A stretch of 64,000 bases of DNA from Lingula anatina (lineage: Eukaryota; Brachiopoda; Lingulata; Lingulida; Lingulidae): positions 176,978 through 240,977 of the forward strand of contig NW_019775680.1 in the NCBI RefSeq assembly GCF_001039355.2, in the 5' to 3' direction. Each line of letters opens with the position of its first letter. The stretch's first letter is position 1. The notes below the pieces were generated by a model. The model was not told where the DNA came from. It made no database searches and saw only the letters and a program-made list of their open reading frames with translations. This document shows positions 1 through 10,369 of this stretch, one piece after another. Both the position numbers and the translations under genes were made by a program.

Positions 1-849
1 TTTTAATAAGGATTTATGTAGGCTATCACTGACTAGGCAGTAATATGGGCAAAAACATTTGCTGTCTTCATTTTTAAGGATTTTGTACATTGTTATTTAT
101 GTTTATTTTATCAAATTAGAATAGCAGATATCATTGGGCTTACTCCCATTTTTGTGTCTGATGATGCATGTGGAAATTACATTTAAAAAAAGAAAGATTT
201 CAGCTTGTTTTATAGGGAAGGTCAACATTTTTCCATCAGTCATCTCCACACAATTACTTTTGTTTGAACATATTTTTTATGTTTTTGTTTATCTCTGGTT
301 AGGTTCTATATACTTCAGGAAGTCTTTTGAAATTGCAGCTATTTGAATTCATCATGGGTGTGGTGTGACTGGCCCAGATATTTTCTTTGAAGTTGTCCCA
401 GGCATAAGGCAAAGCCTGTCAGAATGTCAAAGAAAGAATGTAGAATGGAAAATTATTGCTTTGGTCCTATGTCCTTATTGCATTTGGCAGTGAATGTGGG
501 TTGCATTAAGTCAAAACTAACACTGGCTGTCTTAAACTTTAATATTTATCATATTGTATACTTGTAACATGATAAACTGCAGTGTAAGGACACAATATCT
601 GTACAGTAGTAGGTACTGTTCTTATGTAGCAACAAACTTGGTATTGGGACTGTATGGAATAGTTTATATTGTGCTGCCATCTATAGGGACTTGTTTTCAT
701 TATGTTGGACCTGAATGCTTGATACTTATCTTGTGTCACCCACTTAAATCCTTTATATTAATGCCATATATTGATTAATGTTTTTCAGGTTCAGCTGTTT
801 AAAGGAAAATAGATTTGATTTTCTCCTTGGACAATACCCCCTCCTCTCC

Positions 850-907
<58 letters not shown>

Positions 908-960
908 GGTATAAATAAATCAATCATATATTAAATCTGATTGCTCCTATTATTTTCCAG
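1..960. other. Intronic/upstream sequence of the MET-type gene
   Basis: No exon of the expected Sema domain could be recognised. Short open frames here lack domain similarity and splice context. A (TAA)n microsatellite sits just before the first visible exon. Confidence 0.6.
850..907. repeat. (TAA)n microsatellite
   Basis: About 19 uninterrupted TAA units, 50 bp upstream of the PSI exon acceptor. Confidence 0.97.
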
Positions 961-1140
961 ATCACAAAATTCCCCCTAGAGTCTTGTAAGGTGTACAACG
1001 AATGTTCAGAATGCGTGACAGCTTCAGATCCTCTGAATTGTGGGTGGTGTGCCAACGAATTGGGGCAAGGCGAGTGCAAGATGAGGCAAGAGTGCTTCAA
1101 GAGATGGACCAAGGACAGCTGTGCACCGCTCATCTATTCT
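961..1140 (+). CDS. MET: MET-type RTK exon: PSI domain
   Basis: Phase-0 exon after acceptor TTTTCCAG, ending before GTAAGA. Encodes 60 residues with eight cysteines in the PSI pattern ([23 protein letters not shown]), the cysteine knot that follows Sema in MET, RON, plexins and semaphorins. It shows that the Sema exons are off-window. Confidence 0.9.
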
Positions 1141-4100
1141 GTAAGAACATTTGATATCTTAATCAGAAAATTGCTCTTAGTAATAATTTTAAAATTTTAA
1201 AACATTTCACCTGCATGTTTCATTATGGTGACAATTTTACAATGTGGGTTATTACATAGAATTTAATTTATCTTTTGAATCCTTTGTTTTTTTTTCTGTT
1301 TTTTTTTTTTTTGTCGGTTGTTTTATTGAATCATTATACAAGCATTGCACCTTCTCATCCGCTCTTTTAACATGTCATTGACCCTTACCAAGCATGTAAA
1401 ATGAAAACATGAATTACTTGTAAAAAATACATGGTAAAACATATTTGTGAGATTTAATGCCGTATTGAAAGTTTGTCTTCTTTGACTTTCTATCATGGAG
1501 AAAAATTGCCAGGTGGGTCGATTTTTTTTATGGACAATTAATCATTGATAAAAAATGTCCACTCCACAGGTCACCCCTCAAACTGGACCTGTCCAAGGTG
1601 GTACGCAAATGACCATACAGGGGCGGGATTTTGGCTCCAATCAGAGCCAGGCAGTGGTGGAAGTGAAGATTGCCGACACAACCTGTAATGTCACGTACAA
1701 GGATTCCTCAAGGTGAGGGGACACCTGCAACCTTGGAGTCAGAGATCACTGGAATGTCTGAGCTCTTTTATCAATATTTCTCAGCCATTGCCTGTGAATT
1801 GGTGAAATTATAATTAAAGATAATGGCAGAGGCATGCTGATGAAAGAGGAGAGTTTGCAGGGGAACTCTTGACTTTTTAAATATTCTGTCATATAGATCC
1901 CATTCCCTTAGACACTATCAGTTTATGTAAGTCGATCCAACTCTGTAGAGACTCTTGCTGAGTGCAATCAGTTTAACTATAGACATGCCTTCTCTTGTTT
2001 CTAATATACTTGAACAATCACCAGCTCTTCTGTATTTTACTTAACCACGGGAAGAAGCACGCACTCAGCAAAAATCCTTGTGGAGTTGGATCAATCTACG
2101 TAGAGCAAATGTGTCTATTATGGGAATATGGGGCCATACTGTACACTTCTTTAGTTTGCTGGAGGCCTGTTGTGATCACTTTAAACTTTGTCATCTTTTC
2201 TACAGATGAAAATGAAAATTTGTATAATTGATTAGTTTTTACAAATTTCTGATAAGATGTGATATATATAGTACAACACCAAAGGCATACATCTGCTAGC
2301 CTATCAAAAGCATCAATTTAATGGAAGAAATCAGAATGTATTCTATTTTTCCCCAGAATTCTCTGCACCACTGGCGTCTCGGCCAAGGGAGAAATAGATA
2401 GAGAGGTGTATGTACGAGTGGTTGATAGAACAAAGACAATTGTCAAGTATTTGATCGAAGGCCAGGCGCGTTCGCAGCATGTCTTTGCATACAAGGTAAG
2501 ACCTGTGTGAGGTGTAATTAGACTTAAATTTACATTACTGTCATAGTGCCCATAACCTTGTAAGTATGTTGTAAATATTTCTAAAATCTTTCTGTTCAGA
2601 AGTTTTACATCATTCATGAAAAAATTTTTTTCTTGGGAGGGGGAGACATTTTTGTATTTGAACAAATTGTCTTTAGACTTTGATGTGTTGCAATGCTGAC
2701 AGCACCTATCCATTGGGTTCCACATTGAGTATTCCCCCTTTCATCTCTGCTTTTTTTCCCCGTTTGGATATGCAAATTTACTTGGATTTGAATATTAAAC
2801 ATAAGAAAGAAAAATCTAACAGAAATTAAAGATTTGAAATGTTCAAGCTTGCAAGTATATATGGGTCCACTGAAGACAGTTGCACAGAATTTTTAATGTG
2901 ACACCTAAATAATTAGGCTATTATTTACCAAATTTACATGAACAATGTATACTTACAAAGTGGTTTATCAGATTAATAATTTATGATTTGAACTGCATTT
3001 AATTATTTGTTGTGATATATGCCCTAATTGCATGGCTATCTTAGTGGAGATTTAAATTTAGTTATTTTACTTGTGTTGCTTTTGAGGAATTGTTTTGGTT
3101 TTTTTAAAACTGGTGGTCTGTTTAATGTTTTATGATTATACTAGAAATTGTTTGTAATGATATTAATTTTGATTTTATTTGTCATAATTCTCTTGTTTTG
3201 TTGTGTACTTCCTTCTGAATCGTTTCAATATTCAAAAGCATCCAGGAAAAAGTATTGTACATGCTTCAAAAGGCATATAATCAACACTTCAGGTTTGTTT
3301 TTTGGATATAAAAAAGTTTTAAAAGCAAAAAAGAAAAAAAAAGGAGACAGTACATAATTGTACCCCCTTTGCATTTTGGTTGTTTTTACATTTCATTCCT
3401 GCCCTTTTAACAAGCTCTCACTATCCAAAGTGTAATAAGATTGAAACACTCCCTTCTCATCTGACACTGAAGATGTGCAAAAAATGAAAGCACTTAAAAC
3501 AAAAAAACAAATTAAAAAAATACCATCTACTTTTAAAATAAAAATTGCAACTCTAACACATGGAAGTAAAAAAAATTACACTGCGTACCATAGAAAATAT
3601 TGAAACGATTCCTAGTTGTAAAAGTCTCGCTTTTGCTGTTGTTTTGTTTAGCAACCTTCCGTTTCCTCACTTACTCCCAAATATGGGCCCCAATCTGGTG
3701 GTACTGATATTTTGATCAAGGGAAGGAATTTGAACATAGGATCTCGGCAGGCGGTCACAGTGGCAAACCTGCCATGTGTTATACACAGGTACTGGTCAAG
3801 ACAAACTGAAGTCTAAGTTTTTCATGGTTCTGATTTTGGTGTTATTCCATAGAAGGAGGCATGCAGGGCTTTGGCTGTTTTGGGAAAGGATGCCTTTTTT
3901 ACTTTATAAAAGATTTTCATGTCCTATGATTTTATGAATATATAAGTACATTTTCATAACTAATTTTATGCCATATGTCGAAGACAGTTGAAATGCTTGA
4001 AATATTACAGAGGATCAAAGTATCAAAATTAACTTCATAAAAAATTTTATTTCCTTTGTCAATTTTTTATGAGTGTTTTGTCATTTATTTTTGTATTTTG

Positions 4101-7100
4101 GTTATATATGTGACATGTTATCTTTGCAGTAGTAAATTTTGTCACATAGCTTTAGAATAACATTTTTCCATGAATAAAAATTTCATTACTTTGCTAGTCA
4201 AATTAATTTGAAAGATATTAAGTCAGTTTCTTTTTCATTTTAAAGTCTTGTGGGGCTTATTTCACATTATGGTAAGATTAAAAGCACACAAAAGCTTAAA
4301 AAACCTATTTTAAAAACCATTTACTATGAAATTTGCATGTAATGTCCAGTTTATAAATTAATAAAAATGCATTGGATCTTTTATCTTAGCACGCTGTCAG
4401 ATAGCATTAAGTGCACCACCACAGCTTGGAACATGACTGTCATGTACAAGTACATCAGGCGCTACCTGGTGAGGAGAAAACGTGACATTGGCAGTGGCCG
4501 CCTTGAGGTCTTCATAGATGGCGCTGTGTTGAGTGATAGAAACTTGCGCTATACTTATAAAGAAGATCCAACCGTAACATCTATATCACCAAGATTAAGC
4601 ACCTTAAGGTTAATATGATAAAACATGATTCAGAGCATGAAAATTGTGAAATAAGTTTTTGATAGTAAGAATATGAATTTGTTTTAAAAAATAACTCAAA
4701 GAATGATTTTATGATTAACTTAAAGGTAAGTTTCATTAAAAAAATAATTTGTTTGAAAATAAATAGCAAACTTGACAGTTTAATTCATTATCTTCACCAT
4801 CTAACCTTAAAGCTCTAGGCATTTTTTCATTTTTCTTTTTCTGTACTAGCGGCGGCACCACAATAACAGTACGTGGTACCTACCTGAACGTGGTGGCAAA
4901 TCCAAGAATGGGATTGTCCCTGCCACAGAAAACCACCACTGCACCATTCGTAAGTGTATCAGTATGCTTTTGTAATAAAGTTGTGAAGATTTTTAAACAT
5001 TTGTTTTTTATCCTTTGAAATGCTTCATTTTGTCTTTAATTGCTGCCTTATGCAGAGGTCATATATTTTGAAAAATCAATGATGTGGAAGGCACATAATC
5101 ACCTGTTCAACTGCAAATAATGTTGTATGTGTACTGAAACATAGTTAAAATCATTTATGTGCAACTCAAAGTGATATCATGATTTTTATAGCATATTTTA
5201 ACATGAATTAAAACTTTGAAATTTTTAAATTGAAAGTTTGAAGAAATGGTTCAACAATGACAAGAAAAGCAATACAACATTCACTTGGGCGTTTACTTGC
5301 AGGCATGTGTAGCTGCAAACGATGGCCTCAGTATGAAATGTGTGACCCCAAATGTCACCCATCTCATCGCAATTGCACCAACACCAGCCAGACCTACTAC
5401 GGCCGATATTTGGTTTCTAATGGATGGAGTGAGTAAATTGCGGAATTTCTCCCAGACTCATCCGAAACTGAGCCCTCTGCAGATATACCCTGATCCAGTC
5501 TACACTGCATTCAAGGACAGCCCCAATCCATTTTATATTGATGATGAGCAGATTAAGATAAATGTAAGTGGTAATCTTGTAAATCACCATGTTAGATGTA
5601 TCAATTTTTTTCTTACATTTGCCATTGTGTTAATGCATTTTAAGCCTTGTAAAAATCTAAATTGCGTATTATGATAGGAGTTATGTTAATCATAAGCGTG
5701 TTTGTCATTTTGAGCTATGAAGAACTAATGTACTTGTTTTCAAGGGGTGTTTTTCGGTTACCAGTGTGTAAATGCATTTCTAGCTTTATAAAACTTGTCA
5801 AGTCTGTAGCAGTTGTATTCATTAGTGTGGAAAGGGGCAATTAATCTATTTTTTCACATCAGGGCAAGTATCTTCATCTGGTCCACAACATTGGTGATGT
5901 AAGTGTGACTGTCGGTTCGGCGCCATGTACTGTGACCGCCCTTGAGTCCAGCTACTTATTATGTAAACCAGGCAATAAGCCAGCACAGGTCGGCCCCAAT
6001 GAGCCTCTTTATCCAGTCAAGGTACGCATTTTGTTAATAGTAAGGTCACGGCAATTTTTATGAATCCCTGGTATGTTTTGTGGAAAAAAAGGACCCATGC
6101 TTTCTAACCTGGTGTTGTGTGTTGATCGAGTGGAGATTATCCCTGTTTTAATGTTGAAGACCAAAATAAACGCCAAGTTGAAAAGAGTTAGAAACCCTTA
6201 CATTTTTGGACAAGGAATTGGTTTTTTATAACCTTTTCAGTATTTTCATAGGGATGGAATCAACTGCCAACATGTTTTTAACGTACAATTAAAAAAAAAA
6301 ATAAGTACGAGATATGGTAGCATAAAGAAGTTTGGTCATTACTTTTAATTATGTATTTTCAACAGGTGACAGTGGTCATTACTTCTTAATTATGTATTTT
6401 CAACAGGTGACAGTGGGCAACTTAAAGTTCAACATCGGTTCTCTGCGATACATGCAAGTGTCCAGCTCCATCATGGTGGTGGGCATTGGGGCTGGAGCCG
6501 GGTGTGCCTTTGTGGTCATCATTCTGGCATCTGTCCTGTTCTACCTAAAGAGAGCTAAAAAGGGGCCCTTCAAGCCGAAACCGACCCCCGAGCCCCTGGT
6601 GCGCTATACTGCCAACCCACACAGGAATGGTGATAATGGACATTTGAGAGTCCACAGGCAGGGCAGTAATGACAATGGTCAGTTGTTTTGGACCACCAAT
6701 CATTTATGAATAATGATCATATCTTTGAAGAGTCTTTTGTGAGAATTGTTTCAAGTGAATTGTTAAAATATCTTTAAGGTGTTTACCCAGAAATAGGGTT
6801 TTCCAGTAAAGCCATGATCAGTTTTTGTGTTTGTCATATTAAGTTACTCATAATTATATATTTATATATTTTTGTTTTTTTAACCCAATAATAACAATAA
6901 ATATTACCACATTTCAGAATACAGCCCATTACAAGGAGCAAGAAGGCGAGGGGTCATCACGTCACGTCGGCGAGGTGGTCGAGGTTCAGATGAGTATGGG
7001 GTGGACGGTGAAACGTTACTTCTCATCCAGGACTCTCATCTTCTCATTGAGAGGGATAATTTGATATTAGGAGAAAAAATTGGACAAGGTATGATCTAGT

Positions 7101-8184
7101 TGTAGGAATGTGCCATGGAATTTAGACTCTTGTAAAAACTTTTTTTGGTTGTTTCAATTATCAGTTTGTGAACTGAACTGATCTAGCTGTCAGTGAATTG
7201 TGCATGTTGATATTACATTTGTTAAAGAAATAAGTTTGAAGCATATCTAGCAAATATTTAGTAAAAAGTATTTTAGCCAATATTCATTGCTTTCAATTTA
7301 CATATTAACAGTAAGGTCACTTGTGTGTGTACATGTGCATTTGTGTGTGCTGCGTGTGTTAGATTGTACAAGCACATGCAACAGTAACTTTTACACCACA
7401 GTTTAACCCATTATTTCTGATACTTCTTTCTTTTTGTACAAAGTAAGTCATCTGCATTATTATTTTACTTTAGGTCACTTTGGAACAGTGTTCAAGGGCT
7501 ATCTGACGGTCAAAGGACAGAAGGAAGAAATGCTAATGGCAGTGAAAACATTGCACAAAGAATTTAAAATTAGTGAGTTAATTTTGAACTGTTTATGGTG
7601 TTTGTTATGAGTATGAATTCATATGTGTTGTTTTTTTTTGTTAGGTGGTAGTTATGATATGTTTAATTTAACTTGATATATTGTAAAAAAGGGAAAAAGA
7701 TTTTAGTCTGTACCATTAGTTAAGTTGTTTGTGAGCTAAATAAATATCTTGTTGAGCTCAATTTGAAGTAATGTGATAAAAAAAAAATACAATCCAAATA
7801 TATTTCAAATACATTTCTTTTAAATCAATCCAGGCAGCATTCAGACTTTTACCCATTTAATTCCCTTTATTCATTAAGATTATGAAAACTCTGAAGATGA
7901 TCGGAAGAAGTTCTTGAAGGAAGCACTGATCATGAAGGACTTTAACCACTGTAACATACTGCAGCTGGTAGGGATATGTATGGACACTGACAACACCCCT
8001 CTGGTAGTGCTGCCTTTCATGAAACATGGAGACCTGTTGTCTTACATTAGGAATGAGGGCCATGTAAGTGGAAAGCAAGGAAGGACAATGTTGAAATAGT
8101 GTCTCTATTGATATTATTACAAATGATGTTTGTTTGAATGTGAGAACTGTGCTTTTTGATGTATTGCTATCTAAAGGATAAATG

Positions 8185-8236
<52 letters not shown>

Positions 8237-10369
8237 CGCGTGGGTGCTAAAGAGAGAAAAAGAGAGAGAGAAAATGTGTGGATGTGTGTGTCTGTGAATT
8301 CATGTGTGTCTGTTGTTGTTTGTGCCTTTCCCCTCACCAATGGCCAGTAAGCATGCCTGTTCTATGTTCCAAAGCAGATAACATTATTAATAGCCAATTG
8401 CAAAGCAGCTAACATTTTAACCCACCTATCACAGAGGATATAACATTGTGATGTTTTTTTTCCTCTTTCCAGATGCCCACAGTCCGTGACCTGATCCTGT
8501 TTGCCATACAGATAGCCAGGGGGATGGCTTACCTGGCAGAACTGAAGTTTGTCCACAGAGACCTGGCAGCTAGGAACTGCATGTAGGTTGCCACCCCCCA
8601 CCCTCCCCCAAGTCCTAAATTTGGACAAAAAAAGAGAAGGAAATAATTTTATAAAAAAAGACATAACATATTTTCTCCCTAACTCTTAAATTTGCAAAAA
8701 AAAAAAAAAAAAAAAAGGGAAATTGTTTTTTAATTTTATAAAAAGGAGACATAAAATCTTTTCTCCCTAACTCCTAAATTTGCAAAAAAAGGAAATTGTT
8801 TCTTAATTTTGTAAAAAAAAGAGACATGGCATCTTTTCTCCCCTGGACCCCAATCCCTAACTTTGCAACAATAAAAAAGACAGGGATTTTTTTAATTTTA
8901 TAAAAAAGAGACATAACATATTTTCTACCCACATCAATCACAACTGAATCATTGATGTGAGCCCCAAAAGTTAGAGAGTATTAGAAGATAGAAGCAGGTC
9001 CTTGTCATGTTACAGGCATGGGGACTTGGTTTATTTTCTTACCATTATAAACAATAATGTTTATGATGTTTAGGTTGGATGATGGGATGCACGTCAAAGT
9101 TGCAGACTTTGGGCTCTCAAGAGATATCTACGAGCACGATTACTACAGTAGTGAGGATAAAAAAGCAAAACTCCCAGTGAAATGGATGGCACCAGAGAGC
9201 ATGGAGAAAAATATATACAACTCCAAAACAGATGTGGTAAGTATTCTAGTCTACAAATTACATTTATTTATTTATTTTGTTCTTGTATGGGCTATAATCT
9301 TATAATCTTTCAGTGAGGAAGACGCAAAATAAGCCAAATTATGAATTATTTGAAAGACACAGTTTAAATGTTTGGGGAAGTTTTAATATTGCCTTAATTG
9401 GTAAAAGATACGTGCATTTATGTTTTCACACAGGCATACAAACACATGCAGTGGTGCATAGCCTGGCCTGTTTTGTAGATGCTAACAAAAATAGTGTGGT
9501 GAAATGGAGGTTAAAATCAAGAGTATGTTTATGAGTTATTATAAAACATGAACAGATGAACATATGTTTTTGAATTATTATAGAATATAAAGAGATAAGG
9601 TGACAATAGAGAAATATACAGCCAAAGAAAATGAGTGCATTTTTGCCCCTCTCCTTTCAGTGGTCATACGGTGTTGTACTATGGGAGCTGATGACCAGGG
9701 GGGTCACTCCATACCCTGATGTGGACAACTGGGATATCCTAAGATATCTTAAATCTAACAGAAGATTACTGCAGCCAGAGTACTGCCCAGATATGCTGTG
9801 AGTACTCCCCCCCCCCCCCCTCTCCATCCTCTCTCTCTTAAATCTTTTTCTCAATAAAAATTTCTTGGTTGTAAATGCAGCATAATGAAATTTGCAAAAT
9901 CAATGTGGTAAATTAAAGTAAAGGGGCATTCCATGGCAGCACATGGTTTCTACAATAATGGCTTGAGGGAGATGTCTCTCTCTTTTATCTTTTCTCTCTC
10001 TCTCCCTTTCTTAAAACTGACAATTCTTAGCTTTAAAGAGGGCAATTAATTATAAAGAATTCAGCTCTTATTCCAAGCCAAGAGCCCTGTTAATTAGAAA
10101 GAATTAAGATTTTTATTTTAGAGTAGTTCTAATTTCTTGATTTTTATTTCCTATTTATCAGGTACAGGGTAATGCACCACTGCTGGGCAGCTGTCCCTAA
10201 GGATCGGCCCACTTTCCAGGAGCTCGTTGAAGCAGTCAGCAGCGTAATAACTACTTTAGAGCAAGGCCAAAATCGTGTCAACTTAGATGACATATATGTC
10301 AACGTCCCTCACGATCAAGGATATTTGATGCCAAATGAGTCGTCTGGTTCCAGGATGACCGTGGTATGA
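961..10369 (+). CDS. MET: MET/RON-type receptor tyrosine kinase, 3' part (16 exons)
   Basis: Single-pass receptor tyrosine kinase of the HGF-receptor class, acting at the plasma membrane. Exons: 961-1140, 1570-1712, 2357-2495, 3652-3788, 4390-4608, 4850-4949, 5303-5563, 5863-6021, 6407-6677, 6918-7088, 7474-7572, 7879-8063, 8473-8582, 9074-9236, 9661-9797, 10162-10369. All junctions are GT-AG and keep one frame to TGA. Visible domain order: cysteine-rich PSI, IPT/TIG repeats, one transmembrane helix, basic juxtamembrane stretch, kinase. Kinase landmarks are [29 protein letters not shown], activation-loop [18 protein letters not shown] and a MET-like stretch [11 protein letters not shown]. The tail carries YVNV, the Grb2-type docking motif of MET. 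Known of the family: a Sema domain precedes PSI; it is not found here and must lie upstream. RON is the alternative name; the plexin family is excluded by the kinase. Confidence 0.93.
1570..1712 (+). CDS. MET: MET-type RTK exon: first IPT repeat, N-half
   Basis: Opens with [16 protein letters not shown], the classic IPT/TIG start (P-x-x-G-P-x-x-G-G-T). The last two bases, AG, are completed by the next exon. Confidence 0.88.
2357..2495 (+). CDS. MET: MET-type RTK exon: first IPT repeat, C-half
   Basis: Continues the frame (split Arg codon) with [19 protein letters not shown] and ends HVFAYK before GTAAGA. The split-IPT structure matches the exon pairing of MET/plexin IPT repeats. Confidence 0.87.
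3652..3788 (+). CDS. MET: MET-type RTK exon: second IPT repeat, N-half
   Basis: Encodes [19 protein letters not shown], a second IPT start. Acceptor GTTTAG, donor CAG/GTACTG. The final AG is completed by exon 4390. Confidence 0.88.
4390..4608 (+). CDS. MET: MET-type RTK exon: IPT repeat with RRKR site
   Basis: Closes IPT 2 and opens the next ([11 protein letters not shown]). It contains [12 protein letters not shown], a furin-like R-R-K-R motif in the IPT stalk. The exon ends AAG/GTTAAT, an adequate donor; frame continuity with 4850 ([10 protein letters not shown]) confirms it. Confidence 0.87.
4850..4949 (+). CDS. MET: MET-type RTK exon: third IPT repeat start
   Basis: Short exon encoding [20 protein letters not shown], the G-G-T core of a third IPT. 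Donor TTC/GTAAGT. Confidence 0.87.
5303..5563 (+). CDS. MET: MET-type RTK exon: IPT 3 C-half and linker
   Basis: Phase-0, 87 codons. It includes [10 protein letters not shown] (IPT closing Cys) and a proline-rich stretch ending [10 protein letters not shown] before GTAAGT, a typical IPT border. Confidence 0.86.
5863..6021 (+). CDS. MET: MET-type RTK exon: membrane-proximal IPT
   Basis: Encodes [20 protein letters not shown] followed by PCTVTALE, the last IPT strands before the membrane. Phase 0 at both ends (TCAG/GGC, AAG/GTACGC). Confidence 0.87.
6334..6414 (+). repeat. Tandem duplication of a 3' splice site
   Basis: A block of about 41 bp containing polypyrimidine tract, AG and first coding bases GTGACAGTG is present twice (about 6334-6373 and 6374-6414). 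The two acceptors are 41 bases apart; only the second gives an open reading frame. Confidence 0.9.
6407..6677 (+). CDS. MET: MET-type RTK exon: transmembrane helix and juxtamembrane
   Basis: Encodes the last extracellular strand ([13 protein letters not shown]), a hydrophobic helix of about 24 residues ([20 protein letters not shown]...LFYL) and a basic stop-transfer KRAKK. The start at 6407 was chosen over the duplicated acceptor at 6366 because the latter reaches TAA within eight codons. Confidence 0.9.
6918..7088 (+). CDS. MET: MET-type RTK exon: juxtamembrane and start of glycine loop
   Basis: Arg-rich juxtamembrane ([15 protein letters not shown]), then [17 protein letters not shown], the first kinase strand and glycine-loop start, split by the donor at 7089. 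Confidence 0.9.
7474..7572 (+). CDS. MET: MET-type RTK exon: ATP-binding lysine
   Basis: Completes [11 protein letters not shown] and carries [10 protein letters not shown], with the beta-3 lysine that contacts ATP. Confidence 0.92.
7879..8063 (+). CDS. MET: MET-type RTK exon: helix C and hinge
   Basis: [19 protein letters not shown] is helix C with its conserved Glu. [19 protein letters not shown] is the hinge/helix D, close to the MET-family pattern LPYMKHGDL. Confidence 0.93.
8187..8232. repeat. (TG)n microsatellite
   Basis: About 22 TG units within a kinase-region intron, followed by imperfect TG-rich sequence to about 8320. Confidence 0.97.
8473..8582 (+). CDS. MET: MET-type RTK exon: catalytic loop
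   Basis: Encodes [20 protein letters not shown] with the HRDLAARN catalytic loop; donor AT/GTAGGT. Confidence 0.94.
8612..8932 (+). repeat. Degenerate tandem repeat of 75-88 bp in an intron
   Basis: Four imperfect copies share GACATAACATATTTTCTCCC (near 8660, 8748, 8823, 8910) followed by CCTAAATTTGCAAAAAA. The copies differ in poly-A length. No coding potential. Confidence 0.8.
9074..9236 (+). CDS. MET: MET-type RTK exon: DFG and activation loop
   Basis: [20 protein letters not shown] carries DFG and the twin activation tyrosines, followed by [15 protein letters not shown] has the same tandem YY arrangement. Confidence 0.94.
9661..9797 (+). CDS. MET: MET-type RTK exon: kinase C-lobe
   Basis: [20 protein letters not shown], then [13 protein letters not shown], characteristic of MET/RON. 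Confidence 0.94.
10162..10369 (+). CDS. MET: MET-type RTK terminal exon: kinase end and docking tail
   Basis: Encodes [19 protein letters not shown] (end of kinase) and a tail of about 40 residues containing [16 protein letters not shown], then TGA at 10367. YVNV matches the MET Grb2-docking tyrosine motif; YLMP is a second candidate phosphotyrosine site. Confidence 0.93.

Noticed and set aside
134-778. Open frames of 60-75 codons before the first MET exon
   Set aside because: No resemblance to Sema-domain blades, no matching splice sites, AT-rich composition; treated as intron.
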